From Rhynchopus sp. YZ270_cl-10 (lineage: Eukaryota; Euglenozoa; Diplonemea; Diplonemida; Diplonemidae), in assembly GCA_964035575.1 (NCBI GenBank), contig OZ037869.1, positions 868,001 to 932,000 of the forward strand: a stretch of 64,000 bases of DNA, written 5' to 3'. The notes under the pieces are model-generated. The model saw nothing but the letters and a program-made list of their open reading frames with translations. It was not told the origin of the DNA and searched no databases. Both the position numbers and the translations under genes were made by a program. Shown here piece by piece: positions 31,298-41,448 of this stretch. Position 1 is the first letter of the stretch, and each line of letters begins with the position of its first letter.

Positions 31298-33274
31298 TCA
31301 CTGCGCCCAGACGGTTGCCAACTTCACAAGCAGCGCCACACCCCACCCGGTACCCCTTTTGTCAATAGTCACTGGGTATGCCATGTCCACGTGGATGTAT
31401 TTTCCGTCGTACTTCCCTGCGAACCCGGCTTCGTAGATGAAGTGACCTGCACACGAGACCTGGGCGTTGGTACGGCAAGCGACGGAGTTGCGCATATCTG
31501 CCACGGTGCTGTGGAATTCGCCAATCAACAGCTCCGGCGCATAGACCACTGGGAAGCACTGGTCACCAGAGTCCAACCCTGCTGTAAGTGCATTGCGCTC
31601 TGTTTCTTCGCAGTTGGAGAGAATGGCTGCAAAATGCTTGCCGGTTGCAACACCCTGTTAGAATTGGGTTTAAAAAGAAGAAAATCTTAAGATGAATATG
31701 CCTCTCGTGCACACACATTAAAAAACCCCCTATTGATTTGCTGCAGGAGTCGAATAAGAGTAAAGGTTGACGTATTATGCAGGAGGCTTCATGCTGGCAT
31801 AATACCCGCCACTTCTTGAGGCAATTACTAACATGCCCGCTTTTATTATTTATTGGTGTGATTTTCTCTCCCATAGGGAGAATATGATCCGATGACATCG
31901 ACCAAACAAACACCCTCCTGCCAGTGCCTCTGTACCTTGACCACTACGTGTTAAGGTATCTTTCCGTATAATGTCCATGTGAAGACAAAGTACATTAAAT
32001 ACACGGAGAAGAGACACGGCCAGTTCAAGGTCAGGAACTGCAAACCACCACACCAATTGTCATAAATACGAACAAGAACATACCTGCGCACCCGTCAAGG
32101 TTGCCATGTCCAGGACCACAGTGGGGTTGAACGTCTGGTGCGCGTACGCAATAGTATCACAGAGGACCAGACGGCCCTCAGCATCCGTGTTGTTGATCTC
32201 AATTGTCCTGCCGCTCAAACACCGCACCACGTCGTCGTTCCTTACTGCCAGCTCGTTAACGGCGTTGTCGGCGAGAGCCAGCAACGCACGGAGGTTGATG
32301 GGGATGCCCAACCTCACAGTTGCAAGGAAGCCACCGAGGATACCGGCAGAGCCACCCATGTCCACCTTCATGCCGGGCATGCCGTCCTTAGACTTAATGC
32401 TGAGACCACCAGTGTCGTACACAATACCCTTCCCACACCAGCATGTGACGTCCTCAGGGGCGTTCTCTGGGACGTGTGTGAGGATAGCAAGAGCAGACCC
32501 ATACTCAGCAGCACGGCCCACAGCGTAAAGCACATTCATGCCCTTTGCCTGCAGTTCCTCACCACGGATGACTTCGATGGTGAACCCAAAGCGGCGGGCG
32601 AGCCCCTCCATGATCTTCGCGTATGTCTTTGTGTTCAGATAGTTGGTCGGCATGTCAACGAGACGGGCCGAGAGCTGGATGCTCTCTGCGACAATCTGTG
32701 CCTCGTCAAGCCTCTTGCTCGAAATCTCTCCCTCGGCGTTGAAGCTGAACACATCAAGACGTTCGCGCCCTTCACTCTGGAAACCATCGTTCAGACCGGT
32801 CAGCTTACACAAAGAATGCCCACGCGATGCTGCTGCTGCGTAGTTGAAGAATGCCTCCTCCTTTGTCACAGCCAGCACAAGAGCGCTTGTCTCCTTTGGT
32901 GCGACACGCTTCGTGAACTGAGAGACCTGGTCACCTCGGTGGCTGGATACGTGGCGACTGTGCACCTCCGTCACACAGCCCACGATCAGCTCTTCCACAT
33001 CGCCTTCGATGAAGAGATGCGACAGAGTGGCCACGGTGACGGCGTTTGTCTCAATCTTCTTCTGGAGAAAGTCGAACGTTTTGGACACAGATGCGGGAAG
33101 CTTGCCTGACTTTCCAAATGCCTCGAGGGCTGCCTTTGTACCCACGACAGCAATAGTCTTCTTCTCATGGAACATCGAGTCCGAGACCGGCTTGTAGTTG
33201 AGGCTGCATGGGGTGGCGATGCAGTCCTGGACCACACCCTCCCACATCTTCTCGTGCAGGGCGGTGCCTGCCAT
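31298..33274 (-). CDS. NPEPL1: M17 leucyl aminopeptidase, NPEPL1 type, two exons
   Basis: A cytosolic-type metallo-aminopeptidase of family M17 that removes N-terminal residues using two metal ions. Exon 1 is 33274-32084; a 429-bp GTATG-CAG phase-0 intron follows; exon 2 is 31654-31298; the product has 515 residues. The catalytic half is strongly conserved: GKGIVYDTGGLSIK supplies a metal-binding Lys and Asp and the catalytic Lys, VDMGG the next Asp, and NNTDAEGRLV the Asp, Glu and catalytic Arg. DMATLTGAQ spans the splice site and continues as GVATGKH. The later SCAGHFI and WGVALL also follow NPEPL1 order. All expected metal and catalytic residues are present. The frame is open upstream to 33409, but MAGTALHEK at 33274 follows a pyrimidine-rich tract ending TTAAG, so I prefer it. 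The N-terminal domain is divergent, as usual. Confidence 0.95.
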
Positions 33275-34762
33275 AATGTTGTTGTTACCTTTTTTGTTTC
33301 CCTTAATGTGAAGTGTGGAAATAGAAATAGGTAAAAAACATGAACACTGGCTGTCACCCGCCTTGCTGTGTATCACGAGAGTGCAACGTCCCTGACCCCC
33401 CATTCCCATCTCCCCTGCTCAATGCATGCTTCTCCGTCCAGCATGACTTAGACTTGAAACTGCAAGGCCCCGCCAGGTTTGTAGGGTTTGCAGATAGAAT
33501 TATTTTCGTCTGAAATATTCAAGCTCTGGTTTGTTGAGAACCAATAGCCGACACCACCCAAACACAATTCACCACCTTCAGTGTATTTCTGCCTTGTGTC
33601 GCCCACTTCATTTGCACACACCCTACCAGAGATCACCCACCCCACCCAGATGAATCTTGCCATGTGTGCAAAGGGCACAGTCGCAGGAACATCTACTACT
33701 GAAGTGCACGACCGACTAATAATGGGTGGGTCGCTTGAGCACCATCATTAGGGATAGGTTCATTCGGCAGGTGAGTTGTTACACTCATTATCGGATGCCG
33801 ACTTCCATGGCCACCGTCCTGCTGATGAACATGGCCCCTAACTAGACCCAAGACCCCCAAAGTTATCACCCATGCTTCCCTCGTACCACAGAAACCCCGG
33901 AAAACTCAACTAAACATGCAAACACCTGGCAAAGGACCGTTCTTTCCTTTTTTTGCCTCCCACCCAAGCTCTCTCCTGTGTGCTCGTTCAAGCCTGTGAG
34001 ACAACTTGAGAGCGCTGGAAAATTCGGAAAAAAAGAGCCACGTCCCAGTGCAGAACACTCACGTTTGACTGAAGAGTCAGACGGGATTCTACTGAATAAC
34101 TCCGCACCCCACCCCACCCCATCCTCATCTATTGATTCGCCATGCGAAACAAAGAAACGTCCACTGCCCCTCAAGAACGTCCACACGGGTTGCCATCACA
34201 GATACTCTCTATCATGCCACGTCCCCCTTCGTCGCCCCTTTCCCTCACAGACTACTACAGGTCGACAGAGCTTGGTTTCCCAAGATCCGTTGGTGTCCCC
34301 CTTCACCCCACTCCCACCCCATTCCCCATTGCGCCTGCAAGCTTTGTACTAAGTCTTCTTCTTACGAACAACACCACTTTGTCCATCCCATCCCCAACCA
34401 GCCAGCCAGCCTGGAGGCTCTTCTTGCCCAACGACGGTAACATATCATTTGCAACTGTGCACTTCTCGGTGATATGAAAACCCTGCCCCTGCCCGCCCAC
34501 CCCTGAAGCCCTGCCCCAGCGGCCTTCCCATTCTTCCAGCTGAAGGATCGAGAGATCCATGACGGATGGAGGGGGAAAAGAAGGGGAGAAGGGGGATGGT
34601 TTGTGTCGCAGCCGGCTTGTCCGGTGAACGCAACGATTTGTAACAAAAGGCACGGAAGCTGTTGCCTGTTGTACATATGAGATGAAAAAAGGTAGCCGAG
34701 AGGCAGATACCTACCCGGCACAACTGATACTGAGGTTACCCGTCCCAACCCAACCCCCCCAT
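33275..34762. other. Intergenic; no gene recognised
   Basis: Less homopolymer-rich than other spacers, with several modest open frames on both strands (for example minus 33448-33678 and plus 33978-34352). None shows a motif, a splice structure or a clear codon pattern. It should include the 3' end of the EEF2KMT transcript and the leader of the peptidase. Confidence 0.45.
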
Positions 34763-35716
34763 TCAGGACCGAGTCAGTGAATAAATCTTTATCAATGATG
34801 CATCGTAAGAGAAACGACCGGAGGGGTCTGGAAACGAAGAAGATTTCAAGGACAAACCATTTCGCAACAACTCATCGAGGAGGTGTTGGAAGGTTGCTTC
34901 ATTTCTGTGTGTCACTGCGAAGACGATGTGCTCAAGCTTCGGCGACGTGCGGAGGAATGCTGAAAATGTGTCAGAGAGGGCGGGGATCACTTCTCTGTCG
35001 TACACAACGTCGGCTGCAAGCAGACACGTTGTGTCGTAGCTCTCGATTAAGTCAAGCACCGGCCCCTCACTCCTTTGAACTGCCTCCCAATCGAGCAGGT
35101 CCACATCCACTCTATCCTCAAAACCTGCAAGACGGATGTTCTCTTCTGCGTTCTCGTTCACAGTCTGGAGGTAGTCTGTCATGACAACACGCTTTGTGTT
35201 CGCACACACATCCGCTGCCACAATGCCAGTCAGGCCTGCGCCACTCCCGAGCTCAACAATGCTTGCGTTTGCAAGGTCCTCTTTGTGGGCAATCACCCAG
35301 TCAGCGATCGCAAACCCTGCTGGCCATAAGGCAAGCCCCACCTGGCTAAACTCAGGCCACACCTTCACGGGGTACGTCCCATTAATCGTGTATGTTTTGT
35401 AACTGTACTCAAGGGTCCGAACACTGCCGCTGAGCTCCTCTGTTGCGTCCCTTGGTTGGAATGAGAGACAGGCTTCAATGAGGCTGTCCTCTACACCCAT
35501 ACCCTGCATCTCCACTGACTTCACGTACGCCTTGCAGAAGTGCCATAAGTATTTGTGTGTAGGGGGGTACTTTTGGATGTAAGAGTCATTGAGAACTGTT
35601 GACACAAACGCAGCCTGTGTCTCCTCCGATAGCCAAGAATCCATCGTAGCTTCCAAGGTGGAGAGAACCTCAGAGGCTTTCACCTGCTGTCGAAAAAGAT
35701 CCAAAATGTGGTCCAT
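34763..35716 (-). CDS. EEF2KMT: EEF2KMT/FAM86-like protein-lysine methyltransferase
   Basis: A class I SAM-dependent methyltransferase of the METTL21/FAM86 group; in animals and yeast EEF2KMT methylates a lysine of elongation factor 2. Single exon, 317 residues. The N-terminal FAM86-type helical region contains YPPTHKYLWHFCKAYVKSVE. The catalytic domain has GLALWPAGFAIADWV, motif I VELGSGAGLTGIVAA near residues 151-165, VVMTDYL, and the post-II motif LLAADVVYD typical of this lysine methyltransferase group. Domain order and length are normal. A CCACAG preceded by a pyrimidine-rich stretch lies 14 nt upstream of the ATG. The substrate is inferred from family only. Confidence 0.9.
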   Translation of the reverse strand: MDHILDLFRQQVKASEVLSTLEATMDSWLSEETQAAFVSTVLNDSYIQKYPPTHKYLWHFCKAYVKSVEMQGMGVEDSLIEACLSFQPRDATEELSGSVRTLEYSYKTYTINGTYPVKVWPEFSQVGLALWPAGFAIADWVIAHKEDLANASIVELGSGAGLTGIVAADVCANTKRVVMTDYLQTVNENAEENIRLAGFEDRVDVDLLDWEAVQRSEGPVLDLIESYDTTCLLAADVVYDREVIPALSDTFSAFLRTSPKLEHIVFAVTHRNEATFQHLLDELLRNGLSLKSSSFPDPSGRFSYDASLIKIYSLTRS

Positions 35717-35730
35717 TTTATGTTTTTGGC

Positions 35731-35757
35731 CTGTGGTTGTGGAAGTGGGAGAAGATG
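35731..35757 (-). promoter_or_regulatory. Candidate splice acceptor just upstream of EEF2KMT
   Basis: On the minus strand a pyrimidine-rich run ends CCACAACCACAG at 35731, leaving a 14-nt leader before the ATG. It could take a spliced leader in trans or be the 3' end of a 5'-UTR intron. Confidence 0.45.
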
Positions 35758-35854
35758 GCTTAAAAAAAAAAATAGGGAGAAACAGATTGAGGACAACTTA
35801 CGGGACCCGAGAAAAAAGTTGTATTTGGTTATCTAACATTCTATTTTGTTTGTT

Positions 35855-37270
35855 TCAAAAGAGTCTCGCCTTCCAATCAGCCTGTGTCAATGGGAACGGA
35901 CATTGGGCCAAATTCAGTCGAGACGAACACCCTAACCAGGGCAACGGTACCACATCGGGCGGGAGCTCCTCTTGCATTTCAAGCCGTAGTAAGGTCAAAA
36001 CCTCAACGCAAGTTGGCGCATCCAACTCACTAAGTACCTTCAACAATGCCGACGTCATTAAACCTCCGTACGAATCTCTTACGTGTCTTGGCGTGGTGAA
36101 CAGGTACTGCACAGAGAGCACAAAGACGTTTGGCTTCATGGGTGGGAGGCCGTCTATTTCTTGTGCGACAATGGAGCTGTCTGCCCCGCATTTTAACATA
36201 TACTGCATGTCCATTGTTGCACGACCTGCATCGAATATCAAGACCAGCGGCACCGTTGGCATGTCCCCCATTCCCGGTTCCTTCCGCAACGCGAGACCCT
36301 TGAAGATGTCATCATCGAGGAGAAGCTCGACGTCGCCGTTCCCTTCGTGTGTGTGGAGTGCCTCGAAGCCGTCTGCTGTCGCACTCCCCTGCCCGCAGAA
36401 CCAGAACACACCACGCGAGCCCGCGGTGCCCCAGGCACGTCCGACCTTGCGAATGCCGCCCACTACGGCAGCCAGCGAGGGTAGTGCCGCGGGAGCTACA
36501 CCCCAGGTGTGCGTCAGCAGCTCAACATCGGAGATGCCTTGTACAAAGCTGGCGGCCACTGCCGCCGCCGCAGACGCATTCCCTCTATTCTCCGGTGCGT
36601 CGACACCCACCACAAGCGCGGTCACTGCATGGTGCTCCTGCCTAGGCGGAGGTGGGCACGGCGAACGTTTCAGTGCAGACCCGGCCGTCACGCGGATGTG
36701 GTACAATGTATCCCGCTCAAGCGCGTCGCACCCTGTGATGCACACAGTGCTGCCCTCACTTCCAACCCGCGTCAGAAGTGCAATGTTCGAGTACTGTGGG
36801 ATAGCGAAGAAGTCTTTGATTGACGTCTTCAACGACGCAAAGCTGTCTGCGTCACCGAGGCAGAACATCTGCGCAGCGTCGCCGTACTGCACGGTGAAGG
36901 CCTTTGCTTCGGTGGAGGTGGGCCGCTTGCCTTCGAGGAGGCCTTCGGTTCGCTTCAACTGCTCAGTGAGGCGTGCGATGTGGTCGGCCTTTTCTTGGAG
37001 GAGGAGCTGCATTTCAGAGTCTCGCCCGCTGAGACGGGCCTCACGTTCCTCGAGCTGGCGCTCTGCATCTTCAAGACGCCTGACACGACGTTCCTCTGCC
37101 CCCACTGCCTCGCATCGATACGCCTCTAGATGCAGCTCGCTCTCAGTCACCAGACGCTCACGCTCCGCCACAGCCCGCTCCCGTGCACCCACCCGCTCCT
37201 CCCATGCGTCCTCTGTAGGACCCTGGTACCTTTCCTTCAGGCGGGTGTGTGGGTGCCTACCCCATTGCAT
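35855..37270 (-). CDS. Metacaspase-like protein lacking both catalytic residues, with N-terminal coiled coil
   Basis: 471 residues in one open exon. Residues about 20-115 form a highly charged coiled coil (EERVGARERAVAERERLVTE). Residues about 125-205 look like a small beta-grasp domain of PB1/CIDE-N type (KAFTVQYGDAAQMFCLGD). Residues about 215-470 follow the metacaspase/C14 p20-p10 order: a HAVTALVVGVD strand, VFWFCGQGS where the family has the SGHG histidine loop, LVLIFDAGRAT where the family has the D-x-C-H-S-G cysteine loop, GGLMTSALLKVL (usual G-A-F-T-x-A-L-L), and a C-terminal GCSSRLNLAQCPFPL resembling the family's Q-P-Q-L-S-S end. The catalytic His is replaced by Gln and the Cys is absent, so it should be a non-proteolytic homologue. 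An acceptor-like CTTACAG lies 3 nt before the ATG; an upstream coding exon is also possible. Confidence 0.7.
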   Translation of the reverse strand: MQWGRHPHTRLKERYQGPTEDAWEERVGARERAVAERERLVTESELHLEAYRCEAVGAEERRVRRLEDAERQLEEREARLSGRDSEMQLLLQEKADHIARLTEQLKRTEGLLEGKRPTSTEAKAFTVQYGDAAQMFCLGDADSFASLKTSIKDFFAIPQYSNIALLTRVGSEGSTVCITGCDALERDTLYHIRVTAGSALKRSPCPPPPRQEHHAVTALVVGVDAPENRGNASAAAAVAASFVQGISDVELLTHTWGVAPAALPSLAAVVGGIRKVGRAWGTAGSRGVFWFCGQGSATADGFEALHTHEGNGDVELLLDDDIFKGLALRKEPGMGDMPTVPLVLIFDAGRATMDMQYMLKCGADSSIVAQEIDGLPPMKPNVFVLSVQYLFTTPRHVRDSYGGLMTSALLKVLSELDAPTCVEVLTLLRLEMQEELPPDVVPLPWLGCSSRLNLAQCPFPLTQADWKARLF

Positions 37271-37949
37271 CTCCTGTAAGGTATGTCAAAGAGGGCGAAG
37301 GTGGGATGGGAATAAAGGTAGGGTAAATTCGGTAGACCGCTTCTCTTCAAAACTGTGACAAAACATCAGCAAAAACAGATCGGAAGGATGAATAAACTGA
37401 CGGTAAAAGCTTTTGTCAGTGGATCAGGGGAGGAGGAGGAGGAGGAGGAGGGGTGTAGATGGTCAAGGGGAAAACTGAGGTCATTGCGTTTTTTTTTCAC
37501 AAAAATGTTGTGGAGAGGAAATTGCCATGAGCCCATTTTTGTCTTCTGTGGGTCTGGCATGTGTCTAATCTATTTAAAAAAAAGGAAAACGAAAAAGAGA
37601 AAAAAAACAACAGAAAATCTAAGAGAAAGGAGTTCTCTGTTCTTTCACGGTTCTATGGTGTAGGTACTTCGCACTATCAAAACGGCTTCCCACCTGGAAG
37701 ATGCAGCGTGTCTCCGATTTGCTGTGGGTGGTGGTGATGGAAGGAATGACCACATAATAACATTAAAAAAACCCCCTCTCCATGTCTACTATTTACATCA
37801 TGTTGCTGGCCTCAAAAACTTGTCCATTTTCCCCGAAAATGACCCCACTACAGTGAGGGTACAGCTCGGAAAACCCGAAAAAAGGGGGAAATGAGAACAT
37901 ATTTCCAGAATTTTGCTGAGAAGAAGATCTATCTTGGAAAACAGCTAAA
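37271..37949. other. Spacer with GGA microsatellite and an inverted satellite fragment
   Basis: It contains a GGA-repeat tract near 37428-37452. At about 37818-37856 there is an inverted, diverged fragment of the sub-repeat in the 640-bp units; its reverse complement has GTAGTGGGGTCATTTTC and AAAATGGACAAGTT. No gene is seen. Confidence 0.5.
37274..37310 (-). promoter_or_regulatory. Candidate splice acceptor 3 nt before the metacaspase-like ATG
   Basis: On the minus strand a tract reading TTCGCCCTCTTTGACATACC runs into TTACAG at 37274, followed by GAG and then the ATG. A 3-nt leader is hard to explain by ordinary 5' ends but is normal for spliced-leader addition. An upstream coding exon spliced in frame is the alternative. 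Confidence 0.45.
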
Positions 37950-40331
37950 TTATGTAGCCTGGCCTTGCAGGACTACCCAAGGAACAGGCGGGAGGAGGAA
38001 GGAGGAAGGAGGAGAAATACATACAACCCTCAACGGAGCGGCGTCCATGGGAGACCCAGCACGTCCACTAGTGTTCCACGCAGGGTAGCTCTTGGCGTAG
38101 CCGTCCGGCGTGACACTGCTGAAGGCATTCAAACACATGATGCGGTCGTCCATGGGAACAGGAAGGGTTTTCGCATTGTGAAGCGCAGTGGAGCTGCCAC
38201 TCCTGCTCCTCGACCCACCGGATCTTCCCTCACCTTTTGCAGCATCCAATTCAAACTGCGCTAGATGGTCACGGAGAGAGGTGGAGAGTGGCCCAGCCTG
38301 GCCTTTAGCAAAGAACTCCTTGCCAAAGCTCGACACAGAGGATGAGTTGCAAGAGTTGTCCGGGCTTGTGGAGCACTTTTGGTTGAGGGTGCCGTGTGTA
38401 CGCGCGGTGTGGAGGTGGTTGTGGTACTCTTCCAGCTCGCGTATTTTACGCTGCAGTGTCTCTTCGTTCATCTGTGGTTGTGGTGATGTGCTGTGTGAAG
38501 CTTCCAGAGCTCCTTGCGCATTGCTTGCTTCTGAGAAGCCTCGTGGTGAAGCAAGACCTTTATCAAATGCTGATGTCGCTGCAGATATCAGTGGAAGAGA
38601 CGAAGTCGTGGTCGCACTGCCAGCTGGCGATACACTCAGAGATGCTGCACGCTGGGCAGGGGCTGTCGTGCCTATACAGCATTGCATTTCGAACGCGCGT
38701 TGCTGCTCACTTTGCGACTTCTTTTCACGGGAGAGGCGGTGTATTTCATGGTTGATCTTGCCTTGCAGGAGCTCCCGCAGCCACAAGACTGTTGCTTTTG
38801 TACGCGACATGCCTGTTTGATACCTCATAGCACGGTGAGAATACTGTGAAATCAACATTTTTAAATCTGATATGGCAGCAGTCGACTTAACTGTGCTGAT
38901 GAGCTTACTGGAAGGGATGCCCTCTGCAATAGCTTCGATCAGACCTTCAAAGAGCACGTTTGTAACAGGGCATGGTGCTGAGTGAGAGTCTGCATTCAGC
39001 TCACCGACAAGACCTGCGATAGAGCTTTGAAATGAGTTCGAGAACCCGTTCATATCTGGGATATCCGATGACGGCACATCTGATGACACAACTTCAGCCG
39101 AGGCCGTCTGCGTTGAGCATGATTGGGAGGCGGTCAGGAAGGAGCGCTGTGGTGGCATAGGGATGTGCAGACACTTTGAACGTTCGTCAACCAGCTTACG
39201 CATGAGCACTTCGTTCTCACTCGTGGCGGAAGCGAGCCGTGCCTTCAACGAAGAAATCTCCTGCTGCATCATATCCATGTCCGTGCTCAACTTGCGGTGC
39301 ACAGACTGTGACACATGGTTATCCTTTTGTGGAAGGGGATCGGTATTTTGGTGGTCGAAAATTGCTCGCAACCTTGACTTCTCTGTCTCCCGCTTCAGCT
39401 CCCCTTGCAAGTGAGAAATCTCTTCCTGCAGGGATTGAGTGGTCTGCCTTTCCTCGTCGCGAAGCTTGTCGATGATTATTTGAAAATTTTTCTTCGTGTC
39501 AGCCTCAATGCTCGTTCGTGCAACTTCCACCTCTGCGTCTGTCAAATGCTGTCTCGTACGTTCAGCACGCTGGAGCTGTTCCTTCATATCCTCCACCGCT
39601 TCACGCGCCTCAAACAACTCATTGCTCTTCTGCTCCAACTCCTGCACAGCAACATTCTTCTCGTGGAGGAGAGTCTTGTTTTCACCCCCAGCCTGATTAT
39701 GCGCCAATGTCAACTCTACTTCCAGTTTGTTGCATTTCTCCCGAAGCTGCACAACCTGCACATTCAATGCGTGTTCCCTGCGAGAGAAGCCTGCAGACTC
39801 CCCCTTAATGTGGGCGATGTGGGCTTCCTTTTCTGCAAGCTCTTCACGCAATTCAGAGATGGTGGCTTTGTAACGGATGGTGAGCTCTTGAAGGCTGTTG
39901 TGTTGTGTTAGTGCATCACTTGGCGCACACGACTCATCGAGTGTAAGGTTCTGGTCAGAATATATTGAGCTCTGCAAGGAGAGAACACTGCGGGTGGAAG
40001 GATGGCTCGGAAGCACAGCCTGGCCAGCTGGGGTTGGCCTGGGTTCCGTCAACTTTGCGTACTCGCTAACAAGGCGTTCGTGACGATTGTCAAGGGCGTC
40101 GTACTCGGCAGTCAATTGCATGATGCGCTGGCTCGCCTGTCGCGAAGTTTCCGCATGGCCATCTAGTCCGGCTAACGTTTCTGTCCCTTGCGGCTCTGGT
40201 GCAGCAGACCTCGGGACTGGTGCTGGCGATGTGTCGTTTGCATTCCTCTCGTGTGGGGTTCTGAATCCACTAAGTCCAGTGAACCCGGGCAAGGGCTGTG
40301 GCAGTACATCACCTCGTGCCGAAACTACCAT
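37950..40331 (-). CDS. Large coiled-coil protein, unidentified
   Basis: 793 residues in one open frame. Residues about 60-105 and 145-400 are heptad-rich coiled coil (RYKATISELREELAEKEAH; TTQSLQEEISHLQGELKRE). About 440-560 is a non-repetitive helical segment (LFEGLIEAIAEGIPSSKLIS). The C-terminal 200 residues are Ser-rich and apparently disordered, with another short coil (LQRKIRELEEYHNHLHTAR). It looks like a cytoskeletal or centrosomal scaffold, but I recognise no family. The last roughly 30 codons read into simple GGA/CCT repeats, and a GTATGTATTTC donor-like site lies just before, so the true end may be in another exon. The start at 40331 is supported by an acceptor-like CACAG 10 nt upstream. 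Confidence 0.75.
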   Translation of the reverse strand: MVVSARGDVLPQPLPGFTGLSGFRTPHERNANDTSPAPVPRSAAPEPQGTETLAGLDGHAETSRQASQRIMQLTAEYDALDNRHERLVSEYAKLTEPRPTPAGQAVLPSHPSTRSVLSLQSSIYSDQNLTLDESCAPSDALTQHNSLQELTIRYKATISELREELAEKEAHIAHIKGESAGFSRREHALNVQVVQLREKCNKLEVELTLAHNQAGGENKTLLHEKNVAVQELEQKSNELFEAREAVEDMKEQLQRAERTRQHLTDAEVEVARTSIEADTKKNFQIIIDKLRDEERQTTQSLQEEISHLQGELKRETEKSRLRAIFDHQNTDPLPQKDNHVSQSVHRKLSTDMDMMQQEISSLKARLASATSENEVLMRKLVDERSKCLHIPMPPQRSFLTASQSCSTQTASAEVVSSDVPSSDIPDMNGFSNSFQSSIAGLVGELNADSHSAPCPVTNVLFEGLIEAIAEGIPSSKLISTVKSTAAISDLKMLISQYSHRAMRYQTGMSRTKATVLWLRELLQGKINHEIHRLSREKKSQSEQQRAFEMQCCIGTTAPAQRAASLSVSPAGSATTTSSLPLISAATSAFDKGLASPRGFSEASNAQGALEASHSTSPQPQMNEETLQRKIRELEEYHNHLHTARTHGTLNQKCSTSPDNSCNSSSVSSFGKEFFAKGQAGPLSTSLRDHLAQFELDAAKGEGRSGGSRSRSGSSTALHNAKTLPVPMDDRIMCLNAFSSVTPDGYAKSYPAWNTSGRAGSPMDAAPLRVVCISPPSSFLLPPVPWVVLQGQAT

Positions 40332-41448
40332 TTTCTTTACCCTGTGTTTGTGATTGAAGGGGTGGGGGAGGTGAAATCCAACTAAGCTAAATAAAATAGT
40401 AGATCAACTAATTTGGGTTACACTCTGTTGACGGTCTTGAAGCGACATGGGGTAAAACAATAGGGGGTTTCCTAATTCCTTGTTACATATGCTGCAGGCC
40501 AACGCGATCCGAGGAAGCGTCTACGGGGAGGACGCTACCATAAAAACCACACACTTGAGTAACTACGAACTAAAAGGCTACTAAATACAACAAAACTGTA
40601 TCTCAGAAGAACAAAAGCTTCTCGCAAAGAATTGGAGCCGTCGCAGTGGAAGCAGAATGCTGCATTATCACCTGGTCGATTGGTTGATGAAGTGTTGTAC
40701 TGACTGAATCACTGTCAACAGCAACTTCAACTCCTTGCTCATCGGGCGGAAGGTGTACAATGAGTAACATATGTGGGGAGTGGGTCTTGAGGACAGGCCT
40801 TCCAAAAATCCGCAAAATATCCCTACCACTACCTCACCATCCATAACAATCGTAGCCTGTCTTGGGAATACGAACAGTAATATATGAGTGGAGCTAAACG
40901 AAGTCACATCGAAAGCCTACTTCCTAAACAATTCCCACTAAAACAACGCCAACACCCTTTGAAACCCTCCCGGTCACTATCCTTAGCCTCCGTCCAGACC
41001 CTCCCGGTAATCTCTTGAGAACACATTTTCTACTGCCATAAACGGTAACACAGGGGAAAAGTACCCTCAACAGGTTCGTACGCGGCAACGTGGAGAGCAT
41101 GGGAGCACTTTTCGATACGAGAGCCACTTATAGGTCCCATAGAACGCACAAGTTCCCCAAGGGGTGGGAACCACCAGAACCCACGTACCACTTAAAAACG
41201 CGAGAGAAAAATATCGGGTCTTTTGTTTGTGCGCGCAAAGCCTGGAAAAAAAAGGTGAAAAAATTGTGTTCAACTGAAGTACGGTTGTTGTGGTTAATTG
41301 AGTACTCTAAAAGAAACATGCGAGCTTCCGTCTAATTCAATGCGTTTTGTTTGCCCTTCATCGCTTCCTCCAATCTATTTAGAATAGACAACAAGTTGCT
41401 TTATCAAACAAATGACGAACATTTGGTAACCATCGCGGTACCTTATGT
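40332..41448. other. Intergenic between the last gene and the repeat domain
   Basis: No supported gene on either strand and little homopolymer sequence. It includes an acceptor-like CACAAACACAG (about 40342-40352, minus strand) that leaves a 10-nt leader before the coiled-coil gene. It is the transition from gene-bearing DNA to the satellite. Confidence 0.5.

Noticed and set aside
31154-33109. Plus-strand open frames opposite the aminopeptidase
   Set aside because: Antisense shadows of the conserved peptidase exons.
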